Positions 1-11,601 of a DNA stretch of 64,000 nt are shown here, in pieces; positions within the stretch are counted from its first letter, which is position 1; each line of letters opens with the position of its first letter. Location: contig JANJXV010000013.1 of NCBI GenBank assembly GCA_024803745.1, positions 1,054,001-1,118,000 on the forward strand. Reading direction: 5' to 3'. The DNA comes from Megascapheus bottae (Eukaryota > Chordata > Mammalia > Rodentia > Geomyidae). Made by a program: the position numbers and the translations under genes. The notes beneath the pieces are model-generated. The model worked only from the letters and a program-made list of their open reading frames with translations. It was not told the origin of the DNA and did no database searches.

Positions 1-2459
1 CCTTCCCTCATTCTCCCCCAGCCCCCAACCCTCACCAAACGTCCCTCCCCACAACTGGCAAAGTTCGTGACTAGTGAGTATCACCATTTCTGTGTTTTCT
101 CTTTTGTTTCCTCAAATGAGATAAATCTATATATAAGAAAAAGCATACAGAAATGTCAACAAGGAATAAAGCAAAGGAAAAACAAAACAGAAAGAAAAAA
201 GAAATAACTGAAAACAGTGCAATTAAAAAAAAACCTCTTGCTTTGATTTCTTAGAGTTTATTTCAAAAAGCATCATTTTATATAGTCATATCCACCTCAG
301 TACTGAGCTATTGTGATCCTCTGCCACGAATTTCCTAGACATATTATAATTATTACAAATGAGTGAAAATAGGCAGCCTACGTTTCTTTGGATCTGGCTT
401 TGCTTAATATAGTTTTCCAAGTCTTCCATTTCCTTAGGAATGTAGCAAGGTCATTCTTTCTAATGGAATCATAGAATTCTATAGTGTATGTCTACCACAT
501 CTTCATGATCCATTCATGTACGGAGGAACATCTGGGTTGGATCCTTATCTTAGCTATGGTTAATAATGCTGCAATGAACATAGTTTTGGTGGTAGTTTTA
601 TTGTGGCCTTGTTTGTGATCATTTGGGTAAATGCTCAGGAATGAGATTTGGTCATAGACAAGTTCCACGAGTGGCGTTTTGAGGAACCTTCATACTGCTT
701 TCCATGGTGGTTGAACAAGTTTACATTTCCACCAACAGTGTGGCCACATCCCTTTTGGCCACATCCTCACCAGCATCTGTTATTGTTTTTTTTTTTGATA
801 ATGGCTATTCTAGCTGATGTGAAGTGGAACCTCAAAGTTATTTTGATTTGCATTTCTTTTACAGCCAGAGATGTTGACCATTTCTTCATGTATCTATTGG
901 CAATTCTTTTTCAGAGAAGTCGCTAAGTCTCTAGCCTAAGTATTGATGGATTATTACTACTTTAATCATTTATTTTTGGGGGTATAATTTTTAGCTGTAA
1001 AAATATTTCAGATATAAGGACTTTGTCTAATGTATAGCTACTAAATACCTTCTCCCAATATGAGGACTTTCTATTTATCCTACTACCTATGTCCTTTGCC
1101 ATGCAAAACTCTGCATTTTAATACAATCACATTTATCCAGACTTTCTTTGATTTGTTGTGTTTCTGGATCTTTATTGATGAAATTTACACTCATGTATAG
1201 GATCCCTGGCATTTTTCCTACTCCCTCCAGTAATATTTTCAGGATATCTGGCCTTAGATTGTAGTCTTTTATCCATTTGTAATTCATTCTGGTGCAGGCT
1301 GACATATAAGGATCCAACTTCCTTTTTCTGCATGTGAACAGTGAATTCTGCCAGCACCATTTGTTAAAGAGGCTGTCTTTCCTCCATTCTCAAGTTCTGG
1401 CTCCCTTAGCAAAGGATGGCTATAGGTCTTTGGTTTTATTTCTGGGTCTTTGGTTCTATTCCATTGTTCCTCAGGCCTGTTCATGTGAGAGTATCAATTC
1501 TTTTCATAACTGTGGCTTTGAAATAGAGTTTGAAGTTTGGTATCAATATTCCTCCAGCATTGACCTTTCTGGTTAGAATTGCTTTTGGCATTTGAGATCT
1601 TCTATTATTCCACATGAACTTTTGAATTGCTTCTTCTATATCATTGAAGAATGCTGTTGGGATTTTGATGGGTATTACATTAGCTTTGAAAATAGCTTTG
1701 AGCTGTACTGTCACTTTCACGATGTTAATCCTTCCAATCCAGAAGCACGTGAGGTTTTTCTACTTCCTTAAATCTACTTTATTATTCTTTTTTCAGATTT
1801 TTAAAGTTTGCATCATAGGGATCCTTCATAACTTTGGTTATGTAAATTCCTAGGTAATATTTTTTTTGTGGGACATGGGGCTTGAACTAGGCCTGGGCAT
1901 TGTCCCTGAGCTCTTCAGCTCAAGGCTACTACCCTACCCTTGAGTCAAGCCCCACTTTCTAGAGGTTAATTGGAGATAAGAGTCTCAGGTCCTTTTGTGC
2001 CTGGGCTGGCTTTGAACCTTGATCCTAAGATCTCAGCCTCCTGAGTAGGTAGCCATCGAGCCTGGCCCTTAGGTATTTTTTGAGTCTACTACAAAAAGAG
2101 TTGCTTTCCTGATTTCAGTGTTGTCATTATTGGCATAGAGAAAAGCTATTGATTTCGTTGGTTAATTTCATATCCTGCCACTTTACCAAAGTTTCAGATA
2201 AGCTCAAGTAACTTGAGAGAGGAATCTACAGGACTCTTTAAATACAGGATCTGTATTCAAAAAGAGAATTTAACTTCTTTTCCTATTTGACAGCAGTTTT
2301 TGTTTGTTTCATGACTTATTGCTCTAGTTAGGAATTCTAATACTGTATTGAAGAAGAGTGAAGAGAATGATCATCCTTGTATCATTCCAATTTTAGTGGA
2401 AATGGTTTGAACTTTTCACTATGAAGTGTAATGCTGGCTGTAGGTTTGTCACATAAAAC
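1..2459 (-). mobile_element. LINE-1 fragment, antisense, 3' part of ORF2 and 3' UTR
   Basis: The minus strand carries decayed L1 ORF2 sequence. The best stretch is a 79-residue frame at 1481-1720 with the family's pattern of I-P-I-K-I-P, then a W-N-N-R-R block, K-A-I-L, G-G-I-L-I-P and F-K-L-Y-F-K-A-T-V. Further C-terminal ORF2 blocks follow toward low coordinates (about 480-1330), broken by stops and frameshifts. The first 230 bases look like 3' UTR. A SINE (1858-2067) interrupts the copy and sequence like L1 resumes after it to about 2459, where a second L1 begins. It is an old, inactive copy; exact ends are uncertain. Confidence 0.8.
1858..2067 (-). mobile_element. B1-head composite SINE inside L1
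   Basis: Reading the minus strand gives a B1-like head (GGCTGAGATCTTAGGATC, CCTGAGACTCTTATCTCC-type blocks) followed by the second tRNA-like monomer ending in TTCAAGCCCC. It lies within the L1 fragment, so it is younger than that copy. Confidence 0.8.
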
Positions 2460-3721
2460 CATTATTTTTTAAAAACATAATATAGTTTTATTGTAATTAA
2501 TAGAAAGGTTACATTATATTCTCCAGATAGAAGGTGCATTACTTCACAAACATTGACAACCTTTCTCGTGTTTTTGTTCCCATTTTCCTCCCCCTATGCC
2601 CTCCCCTCATCATGTTTTCCCCCCTGCCCTATCCTATTTCAAATAACCAAATAAACGTACATACATTATATCAGATAACAAGGTAAGATATTGTAACAAT
2701 ATGAGATAACCAAGGGACAACAAGAGAGATGAGAAATAACATAGTACATTAAGGACAACAATCACACATTATATGGCTCTTGTTTCTATATCCTGGAGGT
2801 CCTTTCATTTAACCTCCTCCTATATGGCCTTATGAATAGAGGTTTACAATAGGACAAGGTCTGTCTAAGGTTTATATTAATTATGACAAATGAGGGAAAC
2901 CATTGAGCCTATGTTCCTTTGAATCTGTCTTACTTCACTTAATATGATTTCTAAGTCTTTCCATTTCCTGCCATCTTTCTGATGTAGCATAGAATTCCAT
3001 TGTGTATAAATATCACATCTTGTTGATCCCTCATCGACTGAAGGGCATCTGGGTTGGTTCCTTATCTTCGCTATGGTAGAGTGCTGCAAAATGAACATCT
3101 TTGTGCTAGTGGTTTTAGTATGTCCTTGTTTCTGGATGAGTGGGTAAATGCCAAGTAGTAGAATTGCTGGGTCATAGGGGAGCTCTATATTTAGCCTTTT
3201 GAGGGGACTCCATACTGCTTTCCATAGTGGTTGAATGAGTTTGCACTCCCACCAATAGTGTAGTAGTTATTCCTTCTGGTCACATCCCGCCATCATCTGT
3301 TGTTATTATATTTCTTGATTATGGCCATTCTAACTGGAGTGAGGTGGAATCTTAGAGTTGTTTTGATTTGCATTTCTTTTATGGCCAGAGACGTTGAGCA
3401 TTTCTTAATGTGTCTATAGGCCATTCTTATTTCTTCTTCAGAGAACACTCTCTTTAATTCTTTGGTCCATCTTTTAATGGGATGGTTGTTTCTTTGGAGA
3501 TTACTTTTAGAGTGATTCAATTCATTTAACTGTTGATATATTTTAGATATGAAGCCTTCATTGTATGGTTAGTGAAGACCTTCTCCCACTCTGCAGGCTT
3601 TCTAGTTAATTTGCTAGCTATGTCCTTTGCCATACAGAAGCTCTGCAATTTAATGCAGTCCCACTTATCCAGACTTTCTTTAATTTGTTGTGTTTCTAAG
3701 TCCTTATTAAGGTTGAGATAA
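2460..3721 (-). mobile_element. LINE-1 3' end, antisense
   Basis: The minus strand ends at about 2460 with the 3' UTR shared by all younger L1 copies here (attgtaattaatagaaaggt, then a C-rich tract at 2578-2630 that is a G-rich run on the L1 strand). Upstream lie the ORF2 C-terminal blocks, for example 2877-3098 ending in S-L-I-C-H-N and 3293-3520. The body breaks off at a SINE at 3722, and beyond that SINE the sequence is ORF1-like rather than more ORF2. The two pieces may be one internally deleted L1. Confidence 0.85.
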
Positions 3722-3953
3722 TGCCAGGTGCAGTGACTCACACCTGTATTATTAGTTACTCAGGAGGCTGAGATCTGAGGATCAAGGTTCAAAGCTAGCC
3801 CAGGCACAAAAGGACTTGAGACTCTTATCTCCAATTAACCTCTAGAAAATGGGAAGTGGGGCTTGGCTCATGGTAGGGTGGTAGTCTTGAGCTCTAGAGC
3901 TCAGGGACAATGCCCAAGCCTAGTTCAAGCCCCATAACCCACACACAAAAATT
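3722..3953 (+). mobile_element. B1-head composite SINE
   Basis: B1-like head (CACACCTGTATTATTAGTTA, GGAGGCTGAGATCTGAGGAT) followed by the second monomer (GTAGGGTGGTAGTCTTGAG ... TTCAAGCCCC) and an A-rich tail. It sits at the break between the ORF2 and ORF1-like parts of the L1 sequence. Confidence 0.85.
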
Positions 3954-4207
3954 ATTAGCTTCCTTCTCTTGATCTTCCTTAATGCCCATTTACTTTTCTA
4001 TTAGGTCTTCTCATTGAGTCCTATAGCCCCCAGTTTCCATAAATGCTTTTCTTGTTTGTTGGATCTGTTCTGAACAAGTGTCTTGTGGTTCTCTGTAAAA
4101 TGTTTGACTCCCAAGTCTCTGTCTTCCGCATTGTCTAATCTGCTGTCAAGATTTCTAATTCTTATCTTTCTGTCCTCTAATTGGTCATTTTTCATGGCTC
4201 TAATCTT

Positions 4208-4651
4208 TTTTTTTAATGAGTCATGGAGCTTGAACACTGGGCCTGAGCATTGTCCCTGAGCTCTACAGCTCAAGGCTACTTCCCTACTCTTGAGCCAAGG
4301 CCCACTTCCAATTTTCTTGAGGTTAATTGGAGATAAGAGTCTCAGGTCAGGGCCAGGAGTTTGGCCTAGTGGTGAATGCTTGCCTAGCATGTGCGAAGAC
4401 CCAGGTTTGATTCCTCGGTACCCCACATACATAGCAAAAAGCCAGAAGTGGTGCTGAGGCTCAAGTGGTAGAGTACTAGCCTTGAGAAAGTCAAAGGACA
4501 GTACCCAAGCCCTGAGCTCAAGCCCAGGACTGGCAAAAAAAAAAAAAAAGAGTCTCAGGTCATTTTGTGCCTGGGCTGGCTTTGAACCTCGATCCTCAGA
4601 TCTCAGCTTCCTGAATAGCTAGGATTACAGGCTTGAGCCACTGCCTTGGCT
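4208..4651 (-). mobile_element. B1-head composite SINE split by a younger SINE
   Basis: Two halves of one minus-strand SINE (4208-4349 and 4563-4651) flank an ID-head SINE. The 15 bases aagagtctcaggtca at the break are duplicated on both sides of the insert. Confidence 0.85.
4350..4547 (+). mobile_element. ID-head (IDL-Geo-type) SINE with 15-bp target duplication
   Basis: The tRNA-Ala-like head GGCCAGGAGTTTGGCCTAGT with a GTTTGATTCC B box is followed by the second monomer (GGCTCAAGTGGTAGAG ... CTCAAGCCC) and a poly-A tail. Identical 15-bp direct repeats at 4335-4349 and 4548-4562 mark target-primed insertion into the older SINE. Confidence 0.9.
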
Positions 4652-5100
4652 GACTCTAATCTTTTAATTAAAGCTTTGTTTTAGATCTTGTATGTGTCTT
4701 CCTTCATATCTTTTACATAAATGACTGTTTTTTCACTGGGCTCCCTTTTCTTTTTTTGGAATTCATTAAGCTTTCTTCTTGTGGATTCCACGAATTCCTG
4801 TATTAATCTTTGGTTAGCCTCATCAAGCTCAGGCCTAGACATGTGCAGGCTTTCAGTCTTTTCATTCAACATATTTACCCAGCAGTGTTTTGAAAGCATT
4901 TTGAGAGCTATCTTCTAGATTTTTAATTACCTGCTCTATTTCCTGTTTTTTATTTTTAATTTGTTTGTTTTTTTGTTTTTTGAGTGGTAGTTGGGAGTTC
5001 CATTCCTTTCCATTTTTCTTGTGCTTCTATATTTTGTTCTGCCCATTTGGAAACCAAAGCAAAAATGATAATGTAGAAGGCACAATCTAAAGTAAAAACC

Positions 5101-6510
5101 CAATCCAGACCCTTATATTTTCAGATTTTAGAGGTTCCAAAATCATAGATAATATCCCCCATTCATCTCTCCTTTTCTTTGTCTGAGAAGGGATAATGTG
5201 GCTCAGGAGTCAAGATTATATCTAGTTGTAGTCAGTGTAACAAATCTGTTGTGAGATACAAAACAATCAGAATTGAAAGGATAACAAGATGAGCTACTTA
5301 GACACAATCAAAACAGAAACACAGTCTAACTTCCAAACAAATAATTAGGGATCAAAGAACTAAAGAAAAAAGAAGTGGAGAAGGAAAAGAAGCATATTGA
5401 AGTGACATTAAAAGAAAAATTAAGGGACCAGGAGTTTGGCCTAGTGGTAGAGTGCTTGCCTAGTATGCACAAAGGCCTGGGTTCGATTCCTTGGTGGTCA
5501 ACTAGGTGATCTTGTGGTGGTCAACTTTCCATGTGGCATCCAGAAGCCTTGTTGATATGAGAGTATGGATGTTACCTAGATTCCCAAACACAGGCCTGTC
5601 TGAAACTTACTTATAACTCAATGATCAGATAAAATTCTCAGATTTGTTTTGAGAGGGCAGGAAATAGTTCTACCTTATGAACTTGGAGTCTGTATAGGCC
5701 CCCAGAAAGGCTAGCTCCTCCGATCCTCCTTATAGCTCAAACTGGAACAGTCCTCATTTTTGATGTCCTGTCCAGTTTGTTTGTTTGTTTCAGTGAGTTT
5801 TTACAGATTTCTGGTTTTGTAATTCAAAGCTGCCCCACTAGCTTCAGACTGAGCTGCAATATTTATGGAAGGCTGAACTTTTCTTTGTGCACTGCTGAGG
5901 GGCATATCCACCTCTCATTGTGCCAGCCTTCCCCTGTTCAGGGCTACCTCTCTCTGGATGGAACTTCCTGGCTCTGGGTAGAATTTCCTCCCTTTGGGTA
6001 GACCTTCCACTCCCTGGCATTCTGACTCCCCCTGGGTTGTTTTTTTTTTTTCCTCCAGAGAGGGGAGGTGCAAAGATAGCAGATTCCTTTACTCCAAAAA
6101 TGTTGCTACTTCTCTGGGAGATGTTACTGGATAAGATCTCTGGAAGGCTCTATGGTACTTTCAAAGATGGCTTTCTTCCCAGGTAGGGGGAGGATTTCCT
6201 TCCGGATGCTGCTTTCTTGGAGAGAGGGAGGGAGGGAGGATGAATGGAAATCTTTTATAGGGTACTCAAGTTTCCCTTGGTGTTTTGGGCCATCTGTAGT
6301 GTGACATGTTTTCTCTGAGTCTGTCTCTGGCCACCTGGGATATGGATTCCTATGTCTCGTCTTTAGTTCATGCTGTGTGTGAATGGCAAGCCTGTCTGCA
6401 CGCTTTCTCTGTCGCCTTTGTCATGATTCCCTCTTCCACCATCGCAGGTGGGTGCTTACAGCTGTCTTCTTAAGCTGGCTGATGACACTTTTCTTCTTTG
6501 GTATAAATCC
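5101..6510 (-). mobile_element. Putative LINE-1 5' UTR / leader region, antisense
   Basis: Upstream of the ORF1-like segment on the minus strand lies about 1.3 kb that becomes richer in G and C around 5690-6450, as an L1 5' UTR would. It has no open frame of note. A short run at 5950-6010 repeats a CTCTGGGTAGAATTTCC-like unit about three times. Assignment rests on position; the 5' end near 6450-6510 is a guess. Confidence 0.4.
5408..5497 (+). mobile_element. ID-head SINE, head only
   Basis: The first monomer (GACCAGGAGTTTGGCCTAGT ... GGTTCGATTCCTTGG) is present but the second monomer and tail are missing. A 12-bp direct repeat tggtggtcaact follows at 5492-5503 and 5515-5526. Confidence 0.75.
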
Positions 6511-7474
6511 CTGTAAAACCACACCTGACTTGGTGTGATTCTTTGGATGTGGAAAATTTGGTGGGACCTTAAAACTCTTTCTTCAGAGAGAGCTCTATTG
6601 GTCCCCTCTAAATTTTCCTCCATCTTTCCACAGTCATCCAAATTTTGTATTTTATATATTTGCAATCTTATTGATACTTAATCAAATATATGTATGCCTT
6701 GTCGGTATACATATATATACATAGCTCTATGTATGTATATATATGAATGCTTATATACTAAACATATTTAATAAATATGTATGAAGATGTTTAAACACCC
6801 ATAAAATTATCTCTTGTAAATTAATTTTGATGCCATCAAGATCATGACATTACTCTTTTGAAAATTATACTTTATGGCATAAACATGATCAATTTATTCA
6901 TAACTCTCCATTAGTCATAATTAAATATCTGCATGTTTTAAATTACATCACAGTTCTTTATTGAATATCATATATTACCTAATGTGTATTATACTTCATA
7001 TTATATTTTGTTCATCTTATATCACATACAGTATATTTGTATTTTATATTTCTCAATCTTTATCATGAGAATGCCTTCTAAAGAAATAATGCTAAATGTT
7101 TAAAAGTCTTTGCTAATGACATCAATTTGTTTTTTGTGTTTTGTGCTTTATATTTCTCATCTCACCTTGAGTCTTAATTCAGCTTCCTTTTGATTCTATG
7201 AAAGAATTATAGAATGTTGGATCTAGAATCTTCACTGAACATCAAAGACTAGAGCTGCTTGTGTTTGAAGCAGCTGGTTTGGCCAGCATGGCTTGTCTGA
7301 CCTAATCATAGGGAAGAAATCACTTTTCTGCCTCACTGCCCTTAAAATACTGACACTTTATGTTCTTGAAATGCTAACAGAGAAGTGCAAACAGACAAAT
7401 AGGTATACTATCCATATGCCTAAGCTTTGATGCCAAGAGCTCCTATTTTCTCAACTTCCTTTTTTTTCTTTCTC
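6511..7474. other. AT-rich sequence without recognised features
   Basis: Holds a TA-dinucleotide-rich patch at 6690-6790 and otherwise plain AT-rich DNA. I see no repeat family and no credible exon. Confidence 0.5.
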
Positions 7475-8407
7475 TCTATATTTTTATTGTACTTAATAGA
7501 AAGGTTACATTATATTTCACCAGATAGAAGGTGTATTACTTCACATACATGTCTTGGTTCCCATCTCCCTCCCCCCACTTCTGCCCCTCATCTTGTTTCT
7601 GCCTCCCTCATCCCTCTCCTATTTCAAATAACCAAATAAGCATATATACAATAAATCAGATAAAGTAAAATACTGTAACAATTTGAGATAACCAAGGGAC
7701 AGCAAAAGAGATGAGAGATAACAGTACATTAAGGACAACAATCACTCATTATATGGCTTTTGTTTCTGTATCCTGGAGGTCCTTTCATTTAGTATCATAC
7801 TATTTGGACTTATGTATCTAGGTTTTGTTCTATTGTAAATCTCTCTAGGAGAGCCCAAAGTTTCTACTGATTGTGACAAATTAGGGAAATCATTGAGCCT
7901 ATCTTCCTTTGAGTCTGACTTACTTCACGTAATATGATCTTTTCTAAGTCTTTCCATTTCCTTACAAATGGGGTGATATCATTCTTTCTAGAACACAGCA
8001 TCATAGAATGTGTGTATAAATACCACATTTTGTGGATCCAATTATCTACTGAGGGGCTTCTGGGTCGGTTCTATGCCTTTGCTATGGTAAATAGTGCTGC
8101 AGTGAACATCGTTGTGCTAGTGGCTTTAGTATGTCCTTATTTCTGGACGATTGGGTAAATGCCAAGTAGTGGAATTGCTGGGTCATAGAGGAATTCTATA
8201 TTTAGTCTTTTGACGAACTGCCATACTGCTTTCTACAGTGGTTGAATGAGTTTGCACTCCCACCAACAGTGTAGTAGTGATCCCTTGTGTCCACATCCCC
8301 TCCAGCATCTGTTGTTATTTGATTTCTTGATCATGGCCATTCTAACAGGAGTGAGGTGGAATTTTAGAGTTGTTTTGATTGGCATTTCTTTTATGGCCAG
8401 AGATATC
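7475..8407 (-). mobile_element. LINE-1 3' end, antisense, 5'-truncated
   Basis: Same 3' UTR as the copy at 2460 (attgtacttaatagaaaggt, C-rich tract at 7560-7620) followed by ORF2 C-terminal sequence up to the tttatggccagagata block, where it stops abruptly. Poly-T (poly-A of the L1 strand) lies at 7459-7475. A weak 7-bp caacttc match flanks it (7452-7458, 8414-8420), which is too short to call a duplication with confidence. Confidence 0.9.
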
Positions 8408-8559
8408 AACAAACAACTTCTTTTTACTCTGATGATTTTTAGTATATTTTTCTTAGCTCATAATTCCTCTACAGTTTGATCTCATAAATTGGAGAACATT
8501 TTAAATCTGCAAGTGCCTAAAAGGCACTAAATAAAGTGATTTTATTTAGACTATTTAAT

Positions 8560-8661
8560 GTGAATAAACTAAAGAGTACGGACATATTTTTAAATTTTTG
8601 TAAGTTTTATGTAAATAAACTATAGAGTAAGAACATATTTTAATGTTTTCATACGTTTTAT
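8560..8661. repeat. Diverged 51-bp tandem duplication
   Basis: The unit beginning gtgaataaactaaagagta recurs 51 bases later as gtaaataaactatagagtaa, and both copies end in acgttttatgt/aagttttatgt. About ten differences separate them, so it is old. Confidence 0.7.
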
Positions 8662-9586
8662 GTAATGTTGGGGTGAGGTTATCATTATAAAAATAAAATA
8701 AAATCATAATACTTTGTAAAACAGTACATGGTGAACTGCCTTGTTTGTATTTTGGAGACTATTTTTGGATGTGTGCTAAAGTCTCCTTTAGACTATTTTT
8801 GCTAATAAGTTTTCCATGAGTATATAAAATACCCAAGATAATTGATGGATAAAGAGAAAAGATTTATTTGGGGTTATAGTTTCACATGTTTCAGCCTATG
8901 ATGAATTGACTCCATTGAGCTTCTACCACAAGATTCAAACTATACTACTGTTTTGGCACTGTCACTAAGCAATTTGTTTGGAAATAGTCTGTTTTGCATA
9001 CAACAAATTGGTATGTACATATAAATACAAATATGCCATGTTCAATGTATTTCAACATTTATTTAACAATTTGCATTTGCGTGTGTTTTTTACTTTTAGC
9101 GAATTTATAACTATGAAATTTTCTGTGACAAAATATTTTTCCAGTATCACAGCTACCAAGGTTTGCAAGCTAAGGGAAGGTAGAATGATATTTTAACTAC
9201 AAAATTTGTTAAGGTAATGTTATCGATTTTGCCAATGATTTTAAAAATTTGGAGTGCAAAGAGTTGAGTCTAGAGAATCTTACATTCCAGGTTAGGTGTT
9301 CTACTACTCAGCTATACTCACAACCTTATTATATTTATTTTAATTAACAAACAATAATGTAAATAATTATACACATTTATAAGATACACGGTGATGTTTA
9401 TATCTATATGTACACTATAGAAGATTAGTAAAATTAGTATATCCATTGTTTTACTAACTTAATTTTCTGCAATGAGAATATGAAAATGTTAATTATCATA
9501 GCAATTTTGAAATATAAAATATGTTATTATTAGCTTCAATGTTATTATTAACATAGTATTACAGAACATTAAAAGTAATTCCTTTA
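8662..9586. other. AT-rich sequence, one weak ID-like trace
   Basis: Mostly unremarkable. Bases 9262-9327 resemble a decayed antisense ID monomer (ctactactcagctatac), too degraded to list separately. Confidence 0.4.
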
Positions 9587-9828
9587 GCTGGGTGCCTGTT
9601 GTCTTACTCCTGTAATCTTACCTACTCCGGAGGCTGAGAGCTGAGGATTGCAATTTGAAGTGAGTCCAGGCAGGAAAGTCCATGAGACTCTTATCTCCAA
9701 TTAGCTACTGAAAAAGCTGGAAGTAGAACTCTGACTGAAGGGACAGAGTGCTAGCCTTGAGCAGAAAACTCAAGGAGAGGGCTCAGGTACTGAATTTGAC
9801 CCCACTACTGTCGCACACACACAGAGTT
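9587..9828 (+). mobile_element. B1-head composite SINE
   Basis: B1-like head (ctgtaatcttacctactcc, gaggctgagagctgaggatt) then the second monomer (agagtgctagccttgagcag) and a short CA-rich tail. Confidence 0.85.
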
Positions 9829-10069
9829 TATTTCTTCACTCCAACTAAAGGTTTGTACCAATCAGAGCCTAATCTTTTCCACATAACTCTTGCCTCCCTC
9901 CCAGCCTCTTCTAATTATTTTGATACTTCCTTTGGTCGGAAATGAAGTATTTAAGATTCCAGGTATGAGAACTTCCAATTTCACCCGAGTTGTCTCATAA
10001 AACAGAATTTCTTTCCTTTGTAAGGCTGTATTTATTCCATGATGTTTGTATATCATATTTTCAAGAGCC

Positions 10070-10345
10070 ATTTCTTGATGGATGTATAGTTTAGTTCACT
10101 CTTTTACCAATGTGAATAATGTTGTAATGAGTAAGAGTATAGATGTCTTTTCAATGTACTTAATTAATTTTCTTGAATACAAATTCAGTAATAGGACTAT
10201 TGGATCTTATAGTTTATTTTAAATTATTTTCATAATCTGTATACTATTTTCATTACTAGTTGTATGAATTTCTATCCTCACCAATAGTGTACAAGGGGTC
10301 CCTTTAGTTTGCATCTCCATGAGGACATCTTTTGTTAATAGCCAC
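10070..10345 (-). mobile_element. Old LINE-1 ORF2 3' fragment, antisense
   Basis: Reads as the reverse complement of the ORF2 C-terminal coding block (tcaccaatagtgtacaaggg and taatagccactctaac are diagnostic antisense L1 strings). It is much more diverged from the young copies in this window. Confidence 0.65.
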
Positions 10346-10562
10346 TCTAACTCACGCCTGAGTTCTGGCTACTCAGGAGGCTGAGATCTGAAGATCTTGG
10401 TTCAAAGCCAGCCCAGGCATGAAAATCTGTGAGACTCTTATCACCACATAACCACAATAAATCCAGAAGGTTTGCTGTGGCTTAAATGGTAGAGCATTAG
10501 CCTTGAGCTGAAGAGTTCAGGGACAGCACCCAGACCCAGAGTTCAAGCCCCCCCCCACAAAA
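10346..10562 (+). mobile_element. B1-head composite SINE
   Basis: Head begins tcacgcctgagttctggcta and contains ggaggctgagatctgaagat. The second monomer ends gagttcaagcc followed by a C run and A-rich tail. Confidence 0.85.
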
Positions 10563-11470
10563 CCCCCATCACAGATAAAAAAGAAATAATGACACCTTTG
10601 TATAAGTAATTGATGCTAATAAAATGTGACAAAAGAATCAAATGAAAACAGTTAAAATAAAAAATAAATAATATCTTTCTTATTCTAGAGATATAATTTT
10701 TGTTAATCATGGCTTTAGAACTCTTCACAATGGCAAGCTCTGGCAAAAGAAAAAAAAATTTAATTTTTCCAGCTCCACAATAAAGAGCTTTACATTAAGT
10801 ACAAAATTTAAGTAAGGCCTTAAAACTTATTTTCTATTTATATAACTATGTCTACTTTTGGGGGTTCATTAAAACACAGAGAAATAAAAAGTAAAAAAAA
10901 GACAACAATAGCTTCCTCTGAAAAATTTGCTGAACAGCAGAAAGATGCATATTTAATAGAAATTAATACTGAGGTAGAAATTTAATACTGACAATTTGAC
11001 AAAGTTTGTATTAAAGACTAATTCACCAATATATTTATATTATCGGCCCCAATCACTTGACCTGTAAATGAGGAAGTGGATAGTAGGCTCTGCAGTGAAG
11101 GTTTTAGGTCCACAATCTTTTTTCTCTTTCCCTTCAGAAGGACCTTCTCAACAATCTGTAGGAATGCTTTAGAAAAACGAACTTTAATGAGGTAATCACT
11201 AAGAATTTAGTCTAAAAGATCTAATAGGATGAAAATAATTGTTTTAATTGACTAAACAAGAGTGAAAGAATGTGAACTATCTAATCTCTTGTAATAGAAA
11301 ACCAGTGTCTACTCATTTTGCTTCTTAATTGCAAATCGGGAAAATGTAAATGTGGAAAAGAAGGACAATAGAAGTTACTAAGGTTAAGTAGGACAGTTGA
11401 TTTCAACTGATGATCTAAAAAAATATCAGGTAGAGACTGATAGTGCTGGTACATGGTGAAGAGCATAGAA

Positions 11471-11474
<4 letters not shown>
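10563..11474. other. Unannotated AT-rich sequence
   Basis: Plain AT-rich DNA between a SINE and the CA repeat. No exon or repeat recognised. Confidence 0.4.
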
Positions 11475-11520
<46 letters not shown>

Positions 11521-11522
11521 TT
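11475..11522. repeat. (CA)n microsatellite followed by (TA)n
   Basis: About 17 CA units run directly into five TA units. Confidence 0.95.
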
Positions 11523-11601
11523 AGATATATGTTAGCCATTTGTATTTTTTTCTATATACTTGTACTCTCTTTTAACTCACCTTTCTGCTTCTGTACTTGC
11601 T

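Larger units (their letters stand above)
3954..5100 (-). pseudogene. LINE-1 ORF1-like coiled-coil remnant
   Basis: Minus-strand frames at 4681-4899 and 4001-4432 are rich in E, K, L, R and Q with heptad-like spacing (for example D-R-K-I-R-I-R-N-L-D-S-R-L-D-N). That fits the coiled coil of L1 ORF1, the RNA-binding chaperone of the retrotransposition particle. Two nested SINEs (4208-4651) split it. The RNA-recognition and C-terminal domains that should follow downstream (toward 3950 on this strand) are not seen. I infer ORF1 from composition, motif and context rather than alignment. Confidence 0.55.

Noticed and set aside
7452..8420. caacttc as target duplication of the L1 at 7475
   Set aside because: Only 7 bp, not at the exact borders and next to low-complexity T runs.
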